Shown: positions 26,324 through 34,174 of the stretch, piece by piece
How the letters are laid out: each line of letters opens with the position of its first letter
Position numbering within the stretch: position 1 is the stretch's first letter
From: Dysgonomonadaceae bacterium PH5-43
GTDB taxonomy: Bacteria; Bacteroidota; Bacteroidia; Bacteroidales; Azobacteroidaceae
Direction: 5' to 3'
Assembly: GCA_029916745.1 (NCBI GenBank)
Contig: JARXWK010000010.1
Coordinates: 23,109-87,108 of the forward strand
DNA: 64,000 nucleotides
The notes under the pieces: model-generated
Told to the model about the DNA's origin: nothing
Seen by the model: the letters and a program-made list of their open reading frames with translations, nothing else
Database searches by the model: none
Position numbers and translations under genes: made by a program

Positions 26324-26665
26324 TTAGTGCGTATTCTCAAGTAGTACAATGTCGGGACCTATTGCTTTTTGTATGGCAGCGCGCATTTGCTCTGTGTGTG
26401 GACAAGGAAATCCAATTGGTGTGCCTTTGGAGATACAAGTAGCTAAGGCTAAAACCTGAGCTCCTCTATCTACCAACATCTTTGCTCTTGGAATGGCTCG
26501 TTTGCCGGGGCAACCGCCGCAAGAAACAAAACCAACTATTTCGCATTCGCCATAGTCGGCAAAAGCTATTTTGCCTTTGGTGGCTACTTTAAGGCAGGTG
26601 GTACCCGGACACATATCTTCGGTTTGCTGACAACGTATTATTCCTACTTTTACTTTCGATTCCAT
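26324..26665 (-). CDS. CGGC-domain protein
   Basis: 113-residue cytosolic cysteine-rich protein with CQQTEDMCPGTTC near residue 13, the name-giving SCGGCPGKR near 49 and FPCPHTEQM near 87. The domain is thought to bind metal through its cysteines and histidines, but no function is proven. It lies 30 bases after the crcB stop in the same direction, apparently in one transcription unit with the sulfatase and crcB. Confidence 0.85.
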   Translation of the reverse strand: MESKVKVGIIRCQQTEDMCPGTTCLKVATKGKIAFADYGECEIVGFVSCGGCPGKRAIPRAKMLVDRGAQVLALATCISKGTPIGFPCPHTEQMRAAIQKAIGPDIVLLENTH

Positions 26666-26695
26666 TGTTATTAGTTATCTATTGTATTTGTAAAA

Positions 26696-27070
26696 TTAAG
26701 TAATTGCTTTGGTTAAGGCATATCCTCCCCAAGTTGCAAGTAAACAGACAATTACACTTGCTATTGAGTAAATGAAAAACATTCCTATTTCACCTTGTTT
26801 TATTAGATTGAAACTTTCCCAAGAGAATGAAGAGAAGGTGGTGAAGCCTCCGCAAAAACCTACTATAAGCATACCTACAAACATAGGTTTCGATGATATG
26901 AATGGCGAAGCCCATAAGGCTCCTATTATAAAAGAACCAATAACGTTAACGCCAAAGGTAGATATAAATCCCACAGTGGGAAGTATTCTGCTTATTCCTA
27001 ACCCTAAAATATACCGGCAGACACTGCCTAAGCCTCCACCTAAAAATATGCTTAATAGAATTTTAATCAT
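26696..27070 (-). CDS. crcB: fluoride ion channel CrcB/Fluc
   Basis: 124-residue four-helix membrane protein that exports fluoride as a dual-topology dimer. Motifs are GGGLGSVCRYILG at the N terminus, FGVNVIGSFIIGAL with the conserved Asn (about residue 45), and GFCGGFTTFSSFSWE with the Phe-box and TTFS signature (about 73-87). It starts 14 bases after the sulfatase stop. No fluoride riboswitch can fit in that gap, so expression depends on the sulfatase promoter or an internal one. Confidence 0.93.
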   Translation of the reverse strand: MIKILLSIFLGGGLGSVCRYILGLGISRILPTVGFISTFGVNVIGSFIIGALWASPFISSKPMFVGMLIVGFCGGFTTFSSFSWESFNLIKQGEIGMFFIYSIASVIVCLLATWGGYALTKAIT

Positions 27071-27084
27071 TTATAAAAGTTTAT

Positions 27085-28623
27085 TTACATTCTTGCTTTC
27101 TCTTTATCCATAATAGCTTTTAGCTCCATAACTTTCTTCGGATTCTTTTCAGCCAAATTGTTTGTTTCGCCCTTGTCTTTCTTCAGATTGTATAGTTGAG
27201 GAAGCTTGTCGTTGCCCAGTTCGGTGTTAGTTAGTTTGTTGTATTTGTAACCATTACTTGGTTCTATATATTTCCAAGTGCCATCGTATACCGACATCGA
27301 ACCAGCTTTTTCAATGATATACTTTCTTCCTTTTTTATCTTTTCCGAGTAGGGTGTTTAGTTGGTTTTTGCTATCAGGAGCTGCCTCTGCGGGTATCTCG
27401 CTCCCTGTAAGGTGAGCTAACGAAGCATATATGTCTATTTGAGAAACTAAAGCTTTCGATACGCTTCCCTTTGTTTTGCCAGCCCAGCTAACAATAAAAG
27501 GAATGCGAGTGCCAGCTTCAAATATGCTATATTTGCCACCTCTGTAATCGCCCCAAGGACGATGATTGCCTAATAATTCCACAGCCTTATCTTGATAGCC
27601 ATCGTCTACCACTGGACCATTGTCGCTCGATAGTATGATAAGAGTATTTTCTGTTAAGCCGAGTTTTTCTAACGTTTCCATAATTTGCCCTACGCTCCAA
27701 TCGAACTCAAGAATAGCATCTCCACGAGCTCCCATTCCGCTTTTTCCTGCAAATCGAGGGTGGGGAACACGAGGTACGTGAATGTCATTCGTTGCGAAAT
27801 ATAGAAAAAATGGCTTGTCTTTATTCTCTTCTATAAAACTTACGGCGTGAGTGGTTATGCTATCGGCAATGTTTTCATCTACCCAAAGTGCACTCTTGCC
27901 GCCTTTCATATATCCGATACGAGAAATGCCATTAACAATAGCTTGGTCGTGTCCGTGATTGATGCTTGGTTTTAGTAGATATAAAAGTTCGGGATTAGTT
28001 CTACCCAAAGGCTCTCCTTCAAAGGGTGTTTTATAGCTAACCGAAATAGGGTCGTTAGTGTCTAAGTTTACCACTCTCTGATTTTCGACAAACACACAAG
28101 GAACTCTATCTCCCGTAGCCGCCATAATATAAGAATAATCAAATCCTATATCCGAAAGACCAGGAGTTATGTAACCGTTCCAATTCTGAGTACCTGTTTT
28201 GTCGCCCAATCCTAAATGCCACTTCCCAACGGCAGCTGTAGTATATCCTTTGTTGCGAAATAAATCGGCTATGGTTGGTTGTTCGGGACGTATAACCATA
28301 CCTGCATCACCTGTGGCAATGCCAGTGTCGTTGCGTCTCCAAGCATAATGCCCCGTTAAAAGCGAGTAGCGCGAAGGGGTGCTTGTTGCCGCCACCGAAT
28401 GAGCATCGGTAAATCTAACTCCCGTCGAAGCTAATTTGTCTACATTAGGAGTGTTGATGGTGGGTTCGCCATAGCAACCTAAATCGCCATAACCTATATC
28501 GTCTGCCAGTATGATAATCACATTGGGTTGTTTGTCGCTATTAGTGATATTCTGAGAGTGTAAAAAATGAGGAGATAATAGGCTTGTGCCTGTGCCTATC
28601 CACGCTACAAGGTTCTTGTTCAT
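27085..28623 (-). CDS. serine-type sulfatase (arylsulfatase family, S1)
   Basis: 512 residues with a signal peptide, so exported. Metal-binding DDIGYGDLG is near residues 41-49. The catalytic motif is S-T-P-S-R (residues 81-85), where Ser81 is converted to formylglycine; being Ser rather than Cys, it needs the anaerobic radical-SAM maturase (anSME), which is not in the window. Further family marks are GKWHLG and SSDNGP. Bacteroidota use such enzymes to desulfate host or algal glycans, but no SusCD or glycosidase neighbours are present to indicate a substrate. A minus-strand TAATTTTG at 28665-28672 may be its -7 box. Confidence 0.93.
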   Translation of the reverse strand: MNKNLVAWIGTGTSLLSPHFLHSQNITNSDKQPNVIIILADDIGYGDLGCYGEPTINTPNVDKLASTGVRFTDAHSVAATSTPSRYSLLTGHYAWRRNDTGIATGDAGMVIRPEQPTIADLFRNKGYTTAAVGKWHLGLGDKTGTQNWNGYITPGLSDIGFDYSYIMAATGDRVPCVFVENQRVVNLDTNDPISVSYKTPFEGEPLGRTNPELLYLLKPSINHGHDQAIVNGISRIGYMKGGKSALWVDENIADSITTHAVSFIEENKDKPFFLYFATNDIHVPRVPHPRFAGKSGMGARGDAILEFDWSVGQIMETLEKLGLTENTLIILSSDNGPVVDDGYQDKAVELLGNHRPWGDYRGGKYSIFEAGTRIPFIVSWAGKTKGSVSKALVSQIDIYASLAHLTGSEIPAEAAPDSKNQLNTLLGKDKKGRKYIIEKAGSMSVYDGTWKYIEPSNGYKYNKLTNTELGNDKLPQLYNLKKDKGETNNLAEKNPKKVMELKAIMDKEKARM

Positions 28624-28763
28624 AATGTAATGTTTGTTTTTGTGCTTTTTTATCGTACTAACGACAAAATTAGTTACATTTAATTGGATTTCCTAACGAA
28701 TTTCTAAATATATTTCCGTAGATAAAACCAAAACTGGTAACTATCCAGCGAAGGTTTTGTCTT

Positions 28764-29267
28764 TATTTTTTCTATTTCACTCAAATTCTCAACATTTTCT
28801 CTACTTACTTATTTTCACAAGATTTCTATTTTCTCTATTATTTTGATATTGTAGATCCTTTGCTTAATTTAAGAAAGGAGGCAAGAGAGTAAGCAAACTA
28901 CCCACAATAATCAACTATCTGAAATTTCTTAACTCTCGGAGAAGAGCGTGAAAGTTAGCGAGTGGATAAATGGACGGCTCTATCTCTATCAAGAAGAGTT
29001 CCGATGCTCTTAGGAGAACCCTCTAATCGCTCTTAGTAGATGGGTGAGCGGCTTCTTAGTAGATACCCCTTGTCGCTCTTAGTAGATATCCCTCACCTTT
29101 GTTAGTAGATAGGGGAGCTGTTTCTTGGTAGAGACCCGATGCAGCTCTTAGTATAACGGTCTCGTCTTTATACTTAAGACACCCCGCCGTTCTTAGTAGA
29201 GAGACCTCGTCGATCTACTAAGAGAGAGCAGGGGTCTCTTAGTAGAGAGAAGACCCTAAGTGAAGCT
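28764..29267 (-). repeat. 0.5-kb dispersed element with a 23-bp periodic array (copy B, inverted, 12 units)
   Basis: Reverse-complement copy of the elements at 11545-12025 and 63049-63506. In plus coordinates array cores start at 28986, 29009, 29032, 29055, 29078, 29101, 29124, 29147, 29169, 29192, 29215 and 29238: twelve units of 23 bp with one 22-bp step at the corresponding place. The length of 504 bp is exactly one unit more than copy A. It occupies the 1,048-base gap between the sulfatase and the Tyr/Trp-rich protein gene. From 28624 to 28763 nothing else is recognisable beyond a possible sulfatase promoter. Confidence 0.88.
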
Positions 29268-29282
29268 TTGTGTTTCACAAGT

Positions 29283-29414
29283 TAAAAACTAAAAACTAAA
29301 AGATAAAAGTTAAGTTACCCAAAGGGTAAAAATTCCATAGCCGTACGGCGAGCGAAGCGTTGCCTACGGGGATAGAGAAAGCTAAAAGTTAACAACTAAA
29401 AGATAAAAGTTGGC
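29283..29414. repeat. dispersed AT-rich intergenic repeat (copy 2)
   Basis: Two direct blocks with AACTAAAAGATAAAAGTT (at about 29295 and 29395) flank GGCGAGCGAAGCGTTGCCT (near 29346), matching the repeats at 4.9-5.1 and 38.8 kb. It directly abuts the left edge of the next gene's upstream region. The remaining sequence up to 29583 has no gene I would defend. Confidence 0.65.
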
Positions 29415-29583
29415 GTAAAACGTTGCGTAATAGCCAATTCTGTTCTTTGGTATTCCTAACACTCAATAATGAGGGGTGTGGAGAAATGATTTTGAAATTT
29501 ATATATTTGTATGTCCGGTATAGTGTTTTTGGGGTTAAAGATTGCAAAATAGGGTTAAAGTTGTAATTGAAATAGCATAATGT

Positions 29584-29614
29584 TTTGATATGCAAATTAT
29601 TATTATTACATTTG
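29584..29614 (+). promoter_or_regulatory. consensus promoter for the Tyr/Trp-rich secreted protein
   Basis: TTTG, exactly 19 bases, TACATTTG: a perfect Bacteroidota -33/-7 pair. The gene also has an unusual Shine-Dalgarno-like AAAGGAG at about 29658-29664. Confidence 0.75.
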
Positions 29615-29671
29615 TGTTGAAAAGAAGTTTTTCGATAGAAAATAAATAGAAATTTAGAAAGGAGACTCGTT

Positions 29672-30772
29672 ATGAAAACACAAAAATGGTACTTGCTGAT
29701 TATTGCATTGTTTGTTGCTTTTGCAGCATCGGCTCAAGATGACTTTTCTGATGATATATATTTCACAAAGAAAAAGAAAAATACAAAGGTAAAACAAGAA
29801 AAAAAGGTTGAAGACCAAAGAGTTATCGTGTCTATGTCGGCAGAGTCGGTATCTGTAAACGAAAGGGATATTGATGAATATAACAGACGTTATGCTGCTG
29901 TTGATTATAACAACGAATATGCTGAAAACGATACTATCGTTGAGTATATCGATGGAGATTTATCGAAGCGTATAGTTCAGTTTCACGACCCTTCTAAGAT
30001 TACTATAGTGGGGGCGGATAATGTAAATATCTATTACGATGGCGAAGACTATGAGATAGACTTCGAAGAAACTGCTCAGCCTACAACAAATATTTCTTTT
30101 GGTGTGTATGGTTACGACCCTTGGTATTACAATGCTTATTACCCTTGGTATTCTCCTTGGGGTTATTATGGTTGGAACTATGGTTGGTCGTCTTGGCACT
30201 ACAATCCTTGGCATTGCCATCATTGGTATGGACATAACCATTATTATGGTGGTTATCATCATTATCCAGTGTATGCTGGTAATAGATATAATTACAGACA
30301 GTCGTCGATGTCGAGCAGGAATACGTATTCATCTCGAGATAGAAACTCTTCTGGCGCTTATTCTCGAACCAATGATGCTTCTGCACGAAGTATAAATCGC
30401 ACTTCTTCGTCTTTATCAAGAAATACAAGTGTGAGTTCTTCAACTCGTTCATCGAACACTAATACACGTCAGAGTTCTACTGTAGGTACTAATCAAACAA
30501 ACACAAGAACAAGAGTTTCAAATAATAACGCTTCTACAAATAATAATTCGAGTGTGAATCGTTCGTCTAATACGTCAACACGTTCCTCTTCATCAAGTAA
30601 TTCTACGTATAATAATTCAAGCAGTAGCTCCAGAAGTTCAAGTAGTAGTTATTCAAGTGGAAGCAGTTCGCGAAGCTCAAGCAGTGGAAGTTTCTCTTCA
30701 GGAGGAAGTAGCTCAAGATCTTCATCAGGAGGAGGAAGTAGTTCGCGTTCGAGTGGCGGCGGTAGAAGATAG
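29672..30772 (+). CDS. secreted low-complexity protein with Tyr/Trp/His-rich and Ser/Arg/Asn-rich regions
   Basis: 366 residues with a cleavable signal (LIIALFVAFAASAQ). The first third is charged (KKKKNTKVKQEKK, then acidic). About residues 150-205 are dense in Tyr, Trp, His and Gly with recurring WY/YYPW motifs. The last 150 residues are nearly all Ser, Arg, Asn, Thr and Gly, ending GGGSSSRSSGGGRR. I do not recognise a named family; it suggests an extracellular or envelope matrix protein. It has a strong promoter and a good ribosome site, and lies 18-27 bases upstream of a FadL-like barrel gene, so both are probably co-expressed. Confidence 0.8.
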   Translation: MKTQKWYLLIIALFVAFAASAQDDFSDDIYFTKKKKNTKVKQEKKVEDQRVIVSMSAESVSVNERDIDEYNRRYAAVDYNNEYAENDTIVEYIDGDLSKRIVQFHDPSKITIVGADNVNIYYDGEDYEIDFEETAQPTTNISFGVYGYDPWYYNAYYPWYSPWGYYGWNYGWSSWHYNPWHCHHWYGHNHYYGGYHHYPVYAGNRYNYRQSSMSSRNTYSSRDRNSSGAYSRTNDASARSINRTSSSLSRNTSVSSSTRSSNTNTRQSSTVGTNQTNTRTRVSNNNASTNNNSSVNRSSNTSTRSSSSSNSTYNNSSSSSRSSSSSYSSGSSSRSSSSGSFSSGGSSSRSSSGGGSSSRSSGGGRR

Positions 30773-30798
30773 TAGTAAATCAAAGTTAGATGTTTAGT

Positions 30799-32346
30799 AT
30801 GAAAAAGAATATATTAGTAATAGCAGCTATAGTTGTGTGCGGTAGTTTGTTCGCACAAGGAGAAGTTGAAGCACTTCGCTCGAGTAAAACCGAATTGCAA
30901 GGTACGGCTCGTGGTCAGGCAATGGGTGGGGCGTTCGGAGCTTTAGGTGGTGATGTAACAGGAGTTATGATTAATCCTGCCGGATTGGGAGTTTATCGAT
31001 CTTCGGAAGTAAATATTACAGGAAGTTTATCGTCGGTAGATGTCAACTCAAAAATAGGGGGATTGTCTAAAGATGATAATAAGTTTAATGCCAACATAGA
31101 TAATTTGTCGTATATAGGATATTTCCCTTTAGATGGCGATAATATGCGATCATTTAATTTTGGCTTTAGCTATAACAGGCAGAAAAACTTTAATCGCAGA
31201 TATAAATCAATGGATGCAGGCAGAGCAAGCTCTTTGTCGGATTATATCACTACAATTACTGATGGGATAAATGCTGATATTTTAGATCAAGGCGACCCAT
31301 ATTACGATAGCCCTTGGCTTAGCGCTTTGGCTTGGCAAGCTTATATAATAGATCCGGGAGCGTCAGACTATGAATATAATTCGATATTGCAAAATGGAGA
31401 AACCTCAGATGCAAGGCTTAATGTTCTTGAAAAAGGACAAATAGAAAGTTATGATTTCTCTTTAGCAACCAATATTTCTGATAACTTTTATATAGGAGCA
31501 ACATTGGCATTAACAGATATATATTATAGACAAGACTCTTACTATACAGAAAAATTTGCAAGAGGAGATTTTGCTTTAGAGAACTATCACGAAACCGAAG
31601 GTTATGGCTTTCAGCTTAGAGTGGGTGCTATATGGAGTCCTTTAGACTTTTTGAGAGTAGGAGTTGCTTATAGTTCTCCAACGTGGTATTCGATGACCGA
31701 CTACTATAAGGCTTTTGCAGATGCTACTTATTATGATGCAGGAGGAGAATATATTAACAAGTCGGCAGAAACTCCATCTTCGGCTTTTACGGAATATAAA
31801 TTCCACTCTCCTTATAGCTGGACTTTTAGTATTGCAGGAATTTTAGATACAAAAGCAATATTAAGTCTTGATTACGAAATAAAAGATTACAGATCTATGA
31901 ATTATTCTTTTGAAGGGATTGGTAGTAGTGCTTGGGAAGATAATGAAAACTCTTATATAGATGATGATTATCGTGTTGCATCAACCTTAAGAATGGGGCT
32001 GGAGTATCGTTTTACTCCTCAGTTTGCTGGTCGTTTAGGATTTGCGTTTGTTCAGAATCCTTACGAAACAACATATAGAGATGGCGAACGCGAAACAATT
32101 ATAAACGGAACTATACCTCACTTTACGGTAGAAGGAGATGCTACTTATGTAACAACGGGTATAGGTTATCGCTTTACACCTAACTTTTATGCCGACTTAG
32201 CTTTTGTTTATCGTACGCAAACTGATAAGTTATATTATTATTCGTCTGCAATTAATAGCGATTACGATTCTTTTGTTATATCAGATCCTGCCAACTTAAA
32301 AACAAATTCGGTTAAAGGATTGTTAACTTTAGGTTATAAGTTCTAA
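30799..32346 (+). CDS. FadL/OmpP1-like outer-membrane transport protein
   Basis: About 515 residues with a signal peptide (MKKNILVIAAIVVCGSLFAQ). The mature N terminus contains GTARGQAMGGAFGALGGDVTGVMINPAGLGVYRSSE, the hallmark of FadL/TodX-like barrels where NPAG(L) forms the hatch (quoted in part: VMINPAGLGVYRSSE). The remainder alternates strands to a C-terminal GYKF. FadL proteins pass hydrophobic compounds; Bacteroidota relatives include PorV-like secretion factors, so the cargo is unknown. The first ATG is at 30790, but the one at 30799 better fits a signal peptide. Confidence 0.85.
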   Translation: MKKNILVIAAIVVCGSLFAQGEVEALRSSKTELQGTARGQAMGGAFGALGGDVTGVMINPAGLGVYRSSEVNITGSLSSVDVNSKIGGLSKDDNKFNANIDNLSYIGYFPLDGDNMRSFNFGFSYNRQKNFNRRYKSMDAGRASSLSDYITTITDGINADILDQGDPYYDSPWLSALAWQAYIIDPGASDYEYNSILQNGETSDARLNVLEKGQIESYDFSLATNISDNFYIGATLALTDIYYRQDSYYTEKFARGDFALENYHETEGYGFQLRVGAIWSPLDFLRVGVAYSSPTWYSMTDYYKAFADATYYDAGGEYINKSAETPSSAFTEYKFHSPYSWTFSIAGILDTKAILSLDYEIKDYRSMNYSFEGIGSSAWEDNENSYIDDDYRVASTLRMGLEYRFTPQFAGRLGFAFVQNPYETTYRDGERETIINGTIPHFTVEGDATYVTTGIGYRFTPNFYADLAFVYRTQTDKLYYYSSAINSDYDSFVISDPANLKTNSVKGLLTLGYKF

Positions 32347-32376
32347 TTAATAATATTGTTTTTTTTTATTGAAAAA

Positions 32377-32408
32377 TTGCAACATATTAAAATATTTATA
32401 TATCTTTG
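32377..32408 (+). promoter_or_regulatory. promoter of the ECF sigma factor gene
   Basis: TTG, a 21-base spacer and TATCTTTG; the start codon follows about 80 bases later. Confidence 0.6.
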
Positions 32409-32488
32409 TGATATAAATTATTGTTTAACATCTAAAATTATATGCCTATAGCACAAACATTACTCTTTAATAATTAGAAATAATAGTA

Positions 32489-33079
32489 ATGATACAGTTA
32501 AAAACGATGACTGACGAAGCTTTGGTCAGCGCTTATGCTCAAGGTAATAATAAGGCATTTGATGTTCTTCTCTCACGACACGAGAGTAACGTTTATTCCT
32601 ACATTTATTTTATTGTACGCAATAGAGAGATGGCAGAAGACATCTTTCAAGAGGCTTTTATTAAAGCTATTGCAACTATCAAACAAGGTCGTTATACAGA
32701 AACAGGCAAGTTTAGAGCTTGGATTAATCGTATAGCTCATAATCTTATTATAGATAGTTATCGTCAAGAAAAGAACGAACAAACTATATCTAACGATGAT
32801 TCGGAAATAGATTTGCTAAATAACTCGAAGTATACCGATAGCACAATAGAAGATATTTTGATAAAAGACCAGATATTAGCAGATGTGAAAAAGCTGGTCG
32901 ACTACTTGCCGGATAATCAAAGAGAAGTTTTAATACTTCGCTATTATCAAGATTTAAGTTTTAAAGAAATTGCAGATATAACAGGCGTAAGTATTAATAC
33001 GGCTTTAGGGCGTATGCGCTATGCTATCTTAAATATGAGAAAGATAGCAGAAGAAAAGCAGGTAATACTAACTGTGTAG
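32489..33079 (+). CDS. ECF-type RNA polymerase sigma factor (sigma-70 family)
   Basis: 196 residues. Region 2 spans about 20-90 (VYSYIYFIVRNREMAEDIFQEAFIKAI, followed by FRAWINRIAHNLIIDSYR), and region 4 spans about 130-185 (LPDNQREVLILRYYQDLSFKEIADITGVSINTALGRMRYAI). It directs polymerase to an unknown regulon. No anti-sigma factor of the FecR or zinc type follows; instead there is a small ORF. The start could be at MTDEALVSA a few residues in. The nearby envelope protein genes are candidate targets by position only. Confidence 0.93.
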   Translation: MIQLKTMTDEALVSAYAQGNNKAFDVLLSRHESNVYSYIYFIVRNREMAEDIFQEAFIKAIATIKQGRYTETGKFRAWINRIAHNLIIDSYRQEKNEQTISNDDSEIDLLNNSKYTDSTIEDILIKDQILADVKKLVDYLPDNQREVLILRYYQDLSFKEIADITGVSINTALGRMRYAILNMRKIAEEKQVILTV

Positions 33080-33152
33080 AAATTTTTTCTGAAACAAAAG
33101 CAATATATATATAAGGCATACGTTTTATAAGTAAACGCTTAAAATATTGCCT

Positions 33153-33332
33153 ATGTATCAGAAATTTACTCAAAAAAAGAAAATTGATTGTAGTAATGTA
33201 TTAAAGGATGGAAGTTGCAAAGGAGAGGTATCTCCTCGCAAAGATACGCTGGCATTTATTATGCAATTTGCACGAGCGTATCACGTAGAGAAAGACTTGC
33301 CCGTTGCTGTTTCGGGGTTTGTCTTAAACTAA
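33153..33332 (+). CDS. small hypothetical protein (59 residues)
   Basis: Short basic protein starting MYQKFTQKKK, with two cysteines (about 13 and 22) and a helical C-terminal half (DTLAFIMQFARAYHVEKDLP). The start is placed at the ATG at 33153 rather than an upstream TTG. It lies 73 bases after the sigma factor on the same strand and ahead of a strong inverted repeat, so it may be its last cistron. It resembles short conserved proteins found after sigma factors in Bacteroidales, but I cannot name a family. Confidence 0.55.
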   Translation: MYQKFTQKKKIDCSNVLKDGSCKGEVSPRKDTLAFIMQFARAYHVEKDLPVAVSGFVLN

Positions 33333-33333
33333 T

Positions 33334-33409
33334 GTTCAGTACATCATCTTGAACGAACTAAATGTTGATTTGTAATCTACCAAGTTTCGCTCAAGATGGA
33401 GTTCTGAAC
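33334..33409 (+). terminator. long inverted repeat, probable terminator of the sigma-factor unit
   Basis: Left arm 33334-33352 and right arm 33391-33409 match at 16 of 19 positions around a 38-base loop and are followed by TTTTTATTTTT. The large loop is unusual for a plain terminator. Confidence 0.6.
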
Positions 33410-33453
33410 TTTTTATTTTTAATGTCAAATACTTAATACATTCTTTATTAATT

Positions 33454-34110
33454 ATGTTTTATCTTGCACCATCGTTATTGTCAGCCGACTTTTTACACTT
33501 ACAAAGAGATGTGGAAATGATTAATGCCAGTGAAGCCGACTGGTTGCACTTAGATATTATGGACGGAGTATTTGTTCCTAATATATCTTTTGGATTTCCA
33601 GTGCTGAAAAACTTGGCTAAGTTGTCGACAAAAACATTAGATGCACATCTAATGATAGTAGAGCCTCAGAAGTTTATAACTCAATTTAGAGATATAGGAG
33701 TAGAATATCTTACTGTTCATTACGAGGCCTGCACCCATTTACATAGAACTATTCAACAGATAAAAGATGCAGGAATGAAGCCCGGTGTAGTGCTTAATCC
33801 TCATACGCCAGTAGAGTTGCTTTACGATATTATAGGCGAAGTGGATATGGTTTTATTGATGTCGGTTAATCCAGGCTTTGGAGGTCAGGCGTTTATTCCT
33901 CAAACCATAGATAAGGTTCGTAGATTAAGAAAGATGATAGACGAACGCGGTCTTAATGTAATTATTGAAGTAGACGGAGGGATTAATATCGAAACAGGAA
34001 AATTAGTTGTAGAGGCAGGAGCAACAGCTCTTGTGGCGGGCAACTCGGTGTTTGGAGCTCCCGATCCAATAGAAATGACAAGGCATATGAAAAGACTTAT
34101 AACTAACTAA
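33454..34110 (+). CDS. rpe: ribulose-phosphate 3-epimerase
   Basis: 218-residue TIM-barrel enzyme interconverting ribulose-5-phosphate and xylulose-5-phosphate in the pentose phosphate pathway. Motifs: APSLLSADF at the N terminus, HLDIMDGVFVPNISFG (about residues 32-47, metal-binding His/Asp), MSVNPGFGGQAFIP (about 140) and EVDGGIN (about 175). Full family length. It stands first in a plus-strand series with comEC and a DHH phosphoesterase but with a strong hairpin after it. Confidence 0.97.
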   Translation: MFYLAPSLLSADFLHLQRDVEMINASEADWLHLDIMDGVFVPNISFGFPVLKNLAKLSTKTLDAHLMIVEPQKFITQFRDIGVEYLTVHYEACTHLHRTIQQIKDAGMKPGVVLNPHTPVELLYDIIGEVDMVLLMSVNPGFGGQAFIPQTIDKVRRLRKMIDERGLNVIIEVDGGINIETGKLVVEAGATALVAGNSVFGAPDPIEMTRHMKRLITN

Positions 34111-34115
34111 TAAGT

Positions 34116-34159
34116 AATGATGAATAGTTAGATATATTTTTATCTAATTATTCATCATT
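34116..34159. terminator. near-perfect inverted repeat between rpe and comEC
   Basis: Arms 34116-34134 and 34141-34159 match at 18 of 19 positions. There is no clear T run after it, so it may be a weak terminator, an mRNA-processing or stabilising hairpin, or a small palindromic repeat. Confidence 0.55.
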
Positions 34160-34174
34160 CATTATCCTTTAACT

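Noticed and set aside
26696..27084. Fluoride riboswitch controlling crcB
   Set aside because: Only 14 bases separate the sulfatase stop from the crcB start, so the conserved riboswitch fold cannot fit.
29389..29595. 68-residue minus-strand frame upstream of the Tyr/Trp-rich protein gene
   Set aside because: It overlaps a repeat copy and the promoter of the plus-strand gene; composition is not protein-like.
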